From positions 165,807,220-165,871,219 of the forward strand of contig CM077162.1 of NCBI GenBank assembly GCA_039583875.1: a stretch of 64,000 nt of DNA. Direction: 5' to 3'. The position numbers were made by a program, and so were the translations under genes. The notes under the pieces are model-generated. The model saw only the letters and a list, made by a program, of their open reading frames with translations. It was not told where the DNA came from and did not search any database. The stretch comes from Platanthera guangdongensis. Taxonomy: Eukaryota; Streptophyta; Magnoliopsida; Asparagales; Orchidaceae. Positions 35,421-44,904 of the stretch are shown here, in pieces (position 1 is the first letter of the stretch; every line of letters begins with the position of its first letter).

Positions 35421-38400
35421 GAGGTGACTAGGAGAGAGAAAGGAGCTCCTCTCCATGATAATGGAGGAGAGAGAAAATGAGGAAGAGGAAGGGGAAGTGA
35501 GAGGCCGGCCAAGGAAGGCTAACAGCCACAAATTATGGCTGTAATCAACTCCTCTAGGGGAGAGGAGTTGATTCCAGCCGTTTCCCGGCCACCAAGGGGT
35601 GGGTTCAGCCCCCCTCCACACAACCCGAGCCACACCTTTAATGGTGTTAATGGCCATTGAAGAACCAGCCTTCCCCCTCCCCCGTTTGCCATTTAAACAC
35701 CTTCAGGGAGCCAGGGGGATCATTTTAGAGCGTTTACCTGGAGGAGACGAGCCATTCCACTGTGCAGTTGTAGAAGCCGAGCGCCGCCGCCGTCGTCAAT
35801 GGCATCCCGCCGCTCCTCACGCATCCAGGCCGCCAGGAAGGTCCTCCTCCTCTCCTTAACCCGCGGGTAGATCTTAGGATTATTTAGGCTTAAGTTTCGG
35901 GCTCAATTGAGCCCGATCCAATCCTGGATTTCTCCTGGTTTCGGCAAGAAATCCTCTTACTATATCCGCCGGAAAACGCCTCTCCGGCGGTGGAGCCGCC
36001 GCCTGGCGATAGCCACCACCTCAACGGAGGTGTTGGTGGCGGTGGCCGGCCGGGGAAGGGGCTGGATCGCCGGCGGCAAGGCTTGGAAATCGCTCCAGGC
36101 GGGACGAATCGCAGCCGTCGGCTCAGCGAAGACGATGACCAGATGCCGTTGATCCCTGCGCCAAGATTCGTGCTGCATCAGGATTAAACTATAGGAAATT
36201 AATTCTATTTATTTCATTCTGTCACACTTTTGTCATTTAATGTTTTAAATATTTAAAAATAGTTAGAGGCTCTGTATGAGAAAATGATCAACACATGATT
36301 TGTAGCCCTTTCTGTCTACTTTATTTTAAAATTGGTTTGAACCAATTTAGGCTCCTGGTTTGATCAGGGCACCCATTTTGGTGGGACATACCCTTAGGGC
36401 TAGGCAGCCATTAAACTGAGTGCCCACACTTCACCCCTAGCCCAATCAGTTGAAATTTTGATGGGGAGTCTATCCTAGCTATACCTAGGGCCTGTCCAAA
36501 AATGAGAATTTTTGGAGAAAATATTTCTATAGTTTTTGTAAACATTTAATAATTATTAAATAAATTAACTAGGTGCCCTAAACACCTCCAAACCCTCCCA
36601 AATTTTGGTGAGTGGTCCCTGGGTTCATTTTAGGTATCTGTATAAAATTTCATTTAATTTGGATGTGTTTTGAATAGGTTTTGACCCAACCCTAACTATA
36701 CCTTAAAAAGGGTATTTTGGTCAAAAGTTGCACTTTTGATTTTGAGTGACCAAATCACCTCAACAGAGGCTGAAATTTGGGCCACTGACTTGTTAGGGCA
36801 CTTATCACCTCCCTATGGAATATGGGACAGTGAGGAATAGATTTGCCCTAAGTTCCTAGGTCAAACCCTAAGGAGGGACCTTTTGGCCTTGTGAAGGGTG
36901 TGAGTCCTAAACACCTTGGATTAACTCCAAATTTTGCAAGGAGGTTCCTAGGATATATAGAACCCTCTGTTAAAAATATTAGCTAATTTTGAAAAGGATA
37001 GGGGCCCCAAAACCCTAACCCTAGCTTAGAACCTAAAACTTGTAGTGTAAGTTTAGGTTAGCTAAACATCTTGAAACTTAACCAAATTTGGGTAGTGAGG
37101 GGATTAGGGTATTTTGAGCCTCTGATAATTTACTTGAGGAATTTTGGACAATGTTTATAGCACTTCATTTGTAATCAATAGTAATGCCCTAATTAATATT
37201 TTGGCTGTTGTGGTCTCACTGCCCATAGAGAGGGTATGAAACATGGGCAGAGTTAGTTTTAGGTTATAATAATCTTGTATGAATTTTGTTAGAATTTTTG
37301 GATATCTATTTAGGGCATCTACTTCACAAGTGCTTTATTTTGATTACATATTAAATAATTCTTGTCAGAGGCCATTACTTACTGAAAAATCATGAAACTT
37401 ACTGCATAGTGGTTTTAGCTCAATGTTATCATATGGGAATTTTTGTGGAAATATTTGATGACTGATTAGCATACTTTGTTCATTAACCCTTAAATTAGAA
37501 AGTTCATAAGAAAATCAAATATAGCCTTATTTCCAAATGATAAATTATGAAACTTTTTCTAGGGTACTTGTAGTCCATCACAATCATCCCTGAATTTTCT
37601 CTGAATTTTTGGAGGTATATTTTCTCTAGAATCTTTTAAAATGACTTATTATGGGGCATCTTTGAAATTAACTTTAAAGGCCTAAACCTTGCTGAAAAAC
37701 TGGAAGACTTAGGATTTAGAGTTTATTAGGCATTTTGTAATTATCATAAATTTAGTGGATTATTATCTTGTCTGCAAATGGTACTTCATGTTCAAACCTG
37801 GGACTTTTGGGACACTAGAATAAATAAATTAATTATCAGACAGATTAGGAAAATTATGGATTTCTGGATTTATGCTTCAAATGTCTTTTTAGCACTCTAA
37901 TAATTATCATAAGGGTACTGGATGAGTATTTCATGTACTTCCCTTTTTACGGGTCATGTAGTTTAAGTGGTCTGCATATAGCAAAACTGCAGGATTTCAT
38001 TTGGATGTGAATTAGGGCACGTATGATGGTCTTGATGGGTTGCTGTAAGGACAAGTGGAATGGGCTGCATCTATGGAAGATGAGTGAGTAGGGTGTGGTT
38101 TTGTCTAAGTTTATAGGCGTTCGGGTCCGACGAAAGATCGTCCTACCCAAGGAGAGTTGGAGTCAAATTACCCTAGGATTAGCATATCGAAATATGAGAA
38201 ATAATGGGTAAGGGAATCAACCAATAATAAAATAAGTACCTTGCGAAAGGGAACGTTGGGCGTAATCCCAACACAGTTCCTAGTGCCCCTTGAGAGCCCT
38301 TCACAGGGAATACCGGGGGCAGTCCTGGGTTAACGTAAACTGTTTAACAAGCTGAAAAGAGTAACTTAGTAATTAGGGTTGCACATTACACAACACTGAT

Positions 38401-38931
38401 GGCACCAGATGTTGGTTAGGAGCTTCGGCTCGGATGGTTAAAAGGCGGACTTTGGGTCCGGGGAGCTTCGGCTCGATTGTTTGAGTCGGACGTGTTGGTC
38501 CGGGGAGCTTTGGCTCGATTCTTGATTACGCTAATTTGCATGTGCATAACAGGAAAGTAAATTAAGGTGGTGGGTCTTCGGTATTGGAGGGTCGATGCAC
38601 CGACGCCAATACGTTGACTCGGCAAGTGTGGTTAACACTTCGCCATTAGAAGTCCGGTGCGCCAGCCGGCAAGAGTACGCAGGAGTCCGCTTCGTGCACC
38701 AAGCGTTGAGGCGTACGATAGGTCTGACCGGTAGTGCTTTACTGGTTTAGAGGTGGGCGAGGCCCAACCCACCGCTTCCGTCTGCCACTACGGAGGTATC
38801 CTGGGAGGTTACGGCTCCAAAAAGGGGGAACTAAAGGTCTGTGTGCATAGAGTCGGGTGTGTGAGTTGCACTTGCATGTCCATCATACCCACTTGCATGT
38901 CATAGCATAATCGTTACCCTTAACCTTGACA

Positions 38932-39160
38932 CCTAAAGTATAAGTGGAATGAGACGCTTATACTTTAGGACCTGCAAAACGACCCCTTGGTCTATAAGCT
39001 TGTGTGGGCAAGCTTATAAATTAAGGTTAATTTTTGATATATATATCCACTGTTGTTGATAACCGACACCCCAACGTATAAATTGGTATGGGACTTTTTA
39101 TACGATGGGAGCCTTGCAGAAGACCCCTTGGCTTATGTGTTTTCACATAAGTAAAGGTTA
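38932..39160 (+). repeat. Duplicated two-hairpin module, LTR 1
   Basis: Unit 1: a perfect 13-bp stem (38932-38944 with 38957-38969), GACCCCTTGG at 38981, a perfect 10-bp stem (38993-39002 with 39009-39018), then AAGGTTA. Unit 2: a stem of 11 of 12 pairs (39071-39082 with 39097-39108), GACCCCTTGG at 39122, a perfect 8-bp stem (39032+100, i.e. 39132-39139 with 39144-39151), then AAGGTTA. Stem sequences differ between units while pairing is kept. LTR 2 carries the same module from 49310. Confidence 0.75.
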
Positions 39161-39796
39161 CTTTTCATATTTCAGCTTATTGTCTTGTTATGCTATAGAA
39201 TTTGCTAGAATAGGACCGCTGCCATCTGCTTTTGATATTCTCCACCTTCAAGTCCTCCCCTTTCTTCCTCTCCACTCGGTGCCTAGGAGCCGTGGGGGAA
39301 GGGGCGGGGGATGATAGGACTTAGTCTTTTAGACTAACGGTTTTCGAACCGCATCATTTAGGGGATCGCGGAGACCAGCATGGAGGAGCAGCCCCAGAGA
39401 CCGGTGCGCTTGGAGGTGGGGCAGTCTAGCTCCGGAGTTCACACAGCCGGGACCGTGAGTCTCGACCTTGAGTAGTTTTTCTGCTTCCGCATGAGTGATC
39501 TTTTGTAGTGAGGATTTGATGTACCGGGCATAAGCCCGTTTTTGCTACTCTGATGTTTGTTTTTGTGGACACTCCCTTCGTGGAGTTATATTACTTATGA
39601 CATGTGATTCTCTGTGGACTGATGGTTTACTTTTACTTCATTATTTTGCTACTTTTCTGTGATCGAACTGGCCGGCAGAATCGGCGCTTTGTGGTGATGA
39701 CTCTTCAGGGCGTGAAGGAGTCACCGCAAAACGGCGGTTCTGGGCCTAAGACCCCGGTGTCCAAAAAGGAAAAAAAGGGGGGGGGGGTCTTACAAG

Positions 39797-39808
39797 TGGT
39801 ATCAAAGC
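39797..39808 (+). other. G copy 1 primer binding site
   Basis: TGGTATCAAAGC, an initiator-Met tRNA match, two bases after the LTR end TTACA. From here to 40079 is an untranslated leader, which ends in an acceptor-like TTTTGCAG shortly before the gag frame. Confidence 0.88.
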
Positions 39809-40079
39809 GAAACCTCGATAAAAAAGTAGCGGTCCACAACCCTGGGTCACCCCCCGCGCGAGTTTAGTTTGGGGACAAACTAAGCAGCGGAAGCAGTTGT
39901 GTGGCCATATGGGGGGAATCACATGTAAATTGTCCACTTTCATTAGGAATTGAGTCGATTACCTATTAATGTAGCTCGTTTTGCAGCCCCCAGCTCAGCC
40001 CACCCCACAAGGTGGAGCTCAGCAGACTCCAGACATTGCACCACCTCCCATGGTCCCCACACCTTTCCTCTAGTCAGAC

Positions 40080-41165
40080 ATGGGGCAGACCCTTACAGCT
40101 ATCCTTGAGGCCTTCCGGGCTCAGCAGGCTCCAGCCCAGCAGCCAAACCCAGGGGCCAACTGGATGAGCACCTTCCGAGGACTCTCTCCCCCATCATACT
40201 TGGGGACAGAGTCGGCAGTGCGGACAGAGGAGTGGCTGGATGTTATGTACGAGATGTTGACTGGGATACGATGCCCTTGGGAGGAGAGGGTGGCCCTGGT
40301 GGTATCTTGCTTGGAGTCCCATGCTAAGAGATGGTGGAAGACGCTGTTGGACACGACTTTTGCTGATAGGGAGATTGCAGAAATCACTTGGGAGGAATTC
40401 AGGGCCACGCTGCTGGAGCACTTTGTCCCACAGTCGGCCAGGGACGAGTTGGAGGAGCGGTTCTTGCAGCTGAGGCAGGGCACCAGGACGGTGGTGGAGT
40501 ACCACCGAGAGTTCGATCATCTGGCCCGATATGCGGGCTCTTACCAGCTGGACGAAGCAGGTTACGTCAAGAGATTCTACAAGCTCCTAAAAGAGGAGTT
40601 GAGGGAGGCCTTGCTATTTGTGTCTGACGGGCCTATCTCCCGGATTTTGGAGATGGCGAAGAGGATTGAGGCCGATTGGCACGCCACTCGGGGCCGGAAG
40701 CGGCAAGCGGAGGATCAGGGCCGGAGGGCCCGAAATGATCAGCGACGAGGCACCATACTAGATGGGAGGAGGACAGAGGAGCAGCCTCGTCAGGAGGTGA
40801 GGCAGGAGCCGAGAGAGCAGGTGGTTTTGGCCCCTCAACCTCTCCGGATTCAGGAGATGCCGAGACCCGGGGGTATGGCGTATCCCCCGCCGGAGTGCTT
40901 CCATTGTCACCAGGTGGGACATCTCCGGAGAAACTGCCCTATGAGGGGGGCACCACCTCCAGCACCACGGGGTGGCCCACCGGCCCAGCATTTCGGAGGT
41001 CGAGGACGCGACCGAGGACGTGGTTACCAGGGAGGCGACCGCGGGCAGAATGGGGAGCAGATTTACGCTTTGGACTTAGCACAGCCCCGGAACCCGGACA
41101 GGGTTATTGCAGGTATGAGAGTAATCTTAGTTTTGGATTTATTCTTTGCTCATATTAAGTGTTGA
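40080..41165 (+). CDS. gag: G copy 1 Gag (361 aa unspliced)
   Basis: The retrotransposon gag domain spans about residues 20-220 (MSTFRGLSPPSYLG; WWKTLLD; EHFVPQSARDELEERF; EYHREFDHLARYA). A basic Arg-rich region and one CCHC knuckle follow (CFHCHQVGHLRRNC, residues 273-286). The start is taken as ATG 40080. Copy 2 is open further upstream (ATG 50431), while copy 1 has a TAG at 40071, so the original start may be earlier. The last 18 codons lie inside the putative intron 41113-41230, with the stop at 41163-41165. An unspliced RNA would therefore give Gag alone, and a spliced RNA would give Gag-Pol. Confidence 0.85.
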   Translation: MGQTLTAILEAFRAQQAPAQQPNPGANWMSTFRGLSPPSYLGTESAVRTEEWLDVMYEMLTGIRCPWEERVALVVSCLESHAKRWWKTLLDTTFADREIAEITWEEFRATLLEHFVPQSARDELEERFLQLRQGTRTVVEYHREFDHLARYAGSYQLDEAGYVKRFYKLLKEELREALLFVSDGPISRILEMAKRIEADWHATRGRKRQAEDQGRRARNDQRRGTILDGRRTEEQPRQEVRQEPREQVVLAPQPLRIQEMPRPGGMAYPPPECFHCHQVGHLRRNCPMRGAPPPAPRGGPPAQHFGGRGRDRGRGYQGGDRGQNGEQIYALDLAQPRNPDRVIAGMRVILVLDLFFAHIKC

Positions 41166-41230
41166 TAGAACTACTACACAACCTAGGTTAGAAAACCTTA
41201 CACCAGAGTTTTCTTTCAAAACTGATTTAG
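41113..41230 (+). other. Putative 118-nt intron between gag and protease, G copy 1
   Basis: The donor is GCAG/GTATGAG at 41112/41113 and the acceptor is CTGATTTAG/GA at 41230/41231, with a T-rich stretch (TTTTCTTTC) just before it. The segment is AT-rich inside GC-rich coding sequence. Removing it moves the reading frame by one and joins the gag frame exactly to the protease frame. Unspliced, gag stops inside it. Confidence 0.6.
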
Positions 41231-44200
41231 GAATGGTGATGGTGTGCGGCAAGCCTGCCCATACCCTGTTCGACACGGGGGCATCGCACAACTTTGTGTC
41301 GGAAGATTTCGTCAAGGACCTGGATCGGATTCGATATTATACGGGATTACCCAGGAGAGTGCGTCTCCCCAATGGGATGGAGATCCAGTCCACAGAGAAG
41401 TGCCTCCTGGAGGTTACCATAGACGGGTTGACACTCGAGGCCCCGGCGACGATCCTGAGGATGTCGGACTTCGACCTTGTCTTGGGCATGACATGGCTTG
41501 TCTGGAACCATGCCCAGATTGACTGCCCGGCAAGGAGGGTCGTGCTGAGCCACGGCGATACTTATGCAACATTCGAAGGTACTACACCAGTTTCCCGCCG
41601 CCTGCTGTCATCTATTCAGGTCGTTAAGGCTCACATGCAAGGAGACGAGGTATATCAGGTATTATTCGAGATGACTGAGGAGAAGGACCTGATTGCTAGC
41701 ATTCCGGTGGTTCGTGACTACGCCGATATTTTTCCGGATAAGCTGCCAGGACTGCCTCCGCATAGGGGGAAGGACTTTCAGATTCAGTTGGTGCCAGGGG
41801 CTAAGCCGGTATCCAAGGCCCCTTATCGGATGGCCCCGAAGGAGTTGGCGGAGTTTCGGACACAGTTGCAGGAGCTGGTGGGAGCAGGATTTGTCAGGCC
41901 GAGCTCCTCATCATGGGGAGCTCCTGTCCTATTCGTGAAGAAGAAGGACGACACTCTACGCCTATGAATTGACTATCGAGCACTAAACAGGCTGACCGTC
42001 CGAAATACCTATCCGCTCCCCAGGATAGACGAGTTGTTCGATCAGCTGGAGGGAGCCCATTATTTCTCGAAACTGGACTTGAGGTCAGGCTACTACCAGC
42101 TGCGGATCCAGGAGGAGGATATTCCGAAGACGGCCTTTAGTAGCAGATACGGACTGTATGAGTTCACCGTGATGCCCTTCGGGCTCACGAATGCTCCGTC
42201 GGCGTTTATGAGCCTCATGAACCGGGTCTTCGACGCTTATTTGGATGTGTTCGTCATAGTATTCATAGACGACATCCTTATCTATTCTAAGACGGAGGAG
42301 GAGCACACACGACATCTGGCATTGACCTTGGAAAAACTGCGGGAGCATCGCCTTTATGCGAAGTTCAGCAAGTGTCAGTTCTGGCTGAAGGAGGTGGCTT
42401 TCTTAGGCCACATTATCAGCGGAGCCGGGCTGGCAGTGGACCCGGCAAAGATTCAGGCAGTCAGGGATTGGCCGCCGCTGAAGACGGCCACGGACGTGCG
42501 GAGTTTCCTGGGACTTGCCGGTTATTACCGGAAGTTCGTAGAGGGATTCTCTCGAATCGCCCTCCCGCTCACATCCTTGACGAAGAAGGAGGTACTGTTC
42601 GTATGGACCCCGCAGTGCCAGACAGCTTTCCAGGAGCTGAAGTATCGGCTAACCTCGGCTCCCATTCTTACTCTCCCCTCGGGGAGGGAGGGATTTCAGG
42701 TCTACACCGACGCATCATATCAGGGGATGGGAGCGGTGCTGATGCAGAACGGACACGTCATAGCTTATGCCTCCCGCCAGCTGAAGACCCATGAGAAGAA
42801 CTACCCGGTGCACGACCTTGAGATGGGAGCAGTTGTATTCGCACTGAAGATATGGCGGCACTACCTTTATGGAGTCCACTGTGATATATACTCCGATCAT
42901 AAGAACCTTAAGTACGTGGACACGCAGAAGGAACTGAACATCAGGCAGAGGCGGTGGGTGGAGTTTCTATCTGACTATTAGTATGAGATGCACTATCACC
43001 CGGGGAAGGCGAATGTGGTAGTAGATGCACTGAGTCGGAGAGCCGCCACAGCGGGAGCAGAGCCCCAGTTGATGTCTATGGAGCTGCTGGAGAGACTAGA
43101 GGACATGCACATTACTCTGGTGTCGTCTGATGATCCTGAGCTCTATGAGGAGTACTTGGCCGCGATGGGCGTTACCGATGACATCAGAGACCGGGTCAGA
43201 GAAGGGCAGAGGCAGGATGCCAAGTTAGAGCCCATCTTCCAAGCTCTGGAGGCAGGCACTGCAGGAGATTACACACTGAGGGACGACCTGGTGTGCTTCA
43301 GAGGACGGGTGTATATACCGGAGGGAGGCCAGATCCGGGAGGATATTATGACGGAGGCGCACTGCAGTCGGTATTCTGTACACCCGGGGATCACAAAGAT
43401 GACGGCTGATTTTAAGAAGACGATGTTCTGGCCGGGCATGAAGAAGGATGTCTCTTACTTCGTGACCCATTGTGAGGCATGTCAGCTAGTGAAGGCGGAG
43501 TGCAGGAACCCCGCAGGATTATTGCAGCCACTTCCGGTGCCGGAGTGGAAGTTCGATGACATAGCCATGGACTTCATACATGGGTTTCCCCGGTCTCGGA
43601 CAGGGAATGACTCGATCTGGGTAATCGTTGATCGGTTGACCAAGGTGGCTCGATTTATACCGATCAGGAAGGATGATTCAGTAGGAGTACTGGTGCGGAA
43701 GTTCGTGGAGCAGTTCATTCGTTACCATGGCGTGCCCAGGACGATAGTGTCGGATCGGGATGGCCGGTTCACCTCCAGGGAGTGGAGATCCGTGCAAGCT
43801 TACTTAGGCACGCGATTGACCTTCAGCACTGCATTTCATCCCCAGACAGACGGGCAGACAGAACGCACCAACCGGACGCTGGAGGACCTTTTGAGGCTAT
43901 GCATCTTGGACCGCGGGGAACCGTGGGAGAAACTCTTACCCCTGGTCGAGTTCTCCTATAACAACAGCCACCAGTCCAGCATCAGGATGGCGCCTTACGA
44001 AGCCTTGTACGGGAGGAGATGCCGGACCCCGCTTTCTTGGGTTCAGAACGAAGATCCGAAGGTGTTGGGGTCAGAGTTTGTTGAAGACACCGAGGCACAG
44101 GTGAGGCTGATCAGAGACAGGATGCTAGAGGCGCAAAGCAGACAGGCTAAGTATTATGACGCCCGGCATCGGCATGTGGAGTTCCAGGTGGGAGACCGAG

Positions 44201-44641
44201 TGTTTCTGAAGATTTGGCCCATGCATGGAGTCTCCGCGGGTGCGTGGTCGGAGGAAGAAGCTCAGCCCTAGGTACATGGGTCCTTACAAGATCCTGGAGC
44301 GGATCGGACCCCTAGCCTACCGGCTGGAGTAACCACCAGAGCTGGAAGCGCTGCACGACGTCTTCCATATTTCTTCGCTGAGGAGGGCTCTGCTACACCC
44401 GGAACAGCAGATTTTGACCCCCGAAGGGCCGGTAGCTTCAGACCGGTCAGTTCGCTTGGAGCCAGTGAGGATCGACGACCGAGGAGTACGGGTCTTGCGA
44501 CGCAAGAAGGTCCCACTAGTCAAGGTCCTGTGGAGGAACCACGGCCAGGAGGAGCATACTTGGGAGCCGCAGGACCTTATGCGACAAAGGTACCCAGAGT
44601 TATTCAGTCAGGTATACCTCTCAGACCCCTCAAGATGTTAA
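41231..44641 (+). pseudogene. pol: G copy 1 Pol: PR, RT, RNase H, integrase, chromodomain-like (broken)
   Basis: Protease has LFDTGASHNF. The RT N-part has YRMAPKELAEF and ends at TGA 41965-41967, where the family has a Cys before IDYRALN. RT continues with [12 protein letters not shown] and the catalytic FIDDILIYS. RNase H has [13 protein letters not shown] and [13 protein letters not shown] lies at 42979-42981. The integrase zinc region follows (VHPGITK; CEACQ) and the core D-D-E (MDFIHGF; VSDRDGRF; HPQTDGQTERTN). A one-base insertion near 44237 shifts the frame, and a TAA lies near 44329. The end has a chromodomain-like LVKVLWRNHGQEE followed by HTWEP, typical of Tekay/Del chromoviruses. 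It is inactive. Confidence 0.9.
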
Positions 44642-44904
44642 TTTATTCTCCTGCTTTAATTTACTAAGGGCTGCTCTAGGCAGATAGAGGCTTATCTTTT
44701 GTTTATTGGGGGCTTATCCTTGTTTATTGGGATCTTGGTTTGCCGATTGGGCGTAATGGTCATAGATCTAAGCTTTCCCGTAAAACCTAATTTAACAAAC
44801 AAGGCGTCATGATGGGATGTTACAAGGCTCTTTCCTTCGGTAGTAAGTCCCGTAGGCCCAACCTTGATTTCGGGGACGAAATCTTTGTTTTGTTTATTGG
44901 GAAT
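44642..44904 (+). other. G 3' untranslated region with two inverted repeats
   Basis: It contains GATTTCGGGGACGAAATC (44866-44883, a 7-bp stem with GGGA loop), a motif found before the 3' LTR of many plant chromoviruses. A 14-bp inverted copy of the LTR start also occurs (44812-44825 against 44904-44917). No clear long polypurine run precedes the LTR. Confidence 0.7.

Larger units (their letters stand above)
34528..39794 (+). repeat. G LTR 1 (5,267 bp)
   Basis: TGTAACATCCCA to GGTCTTACA. It is longer than the coding region it flanks. Contents in order: a GGTCAA/TTGACC cluster (34775-35420); a possible promoter (TTTAAA near 35692); a GC-rich part with a 23-codon frame starting ATG 35799 that is conserved in all three LTRs; a long AT-rich part without coding signal (36190-38100); GGAGCTTCGGCTCG repeats (38418-38520); a double-hairpin module (38932-39160); and an A/G run before the end. 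The many short frames here look fortuitous. Confidence 0.92.

Noticed and set aside
35346..36187. Frames of 60-100 codons repeated in all three G LTRs
   Set aside because: Repetition follows from LTR identity; the overlapping frames on both strands have no family likeness. Only the 23-codon frame is mentioned, as a weak finding.
37012..37030. Telomere-like AACCCTAACCCTAG
   Set aside because: Only about two units and not in an array; common by chance in this CCCTAA-rich LTR.
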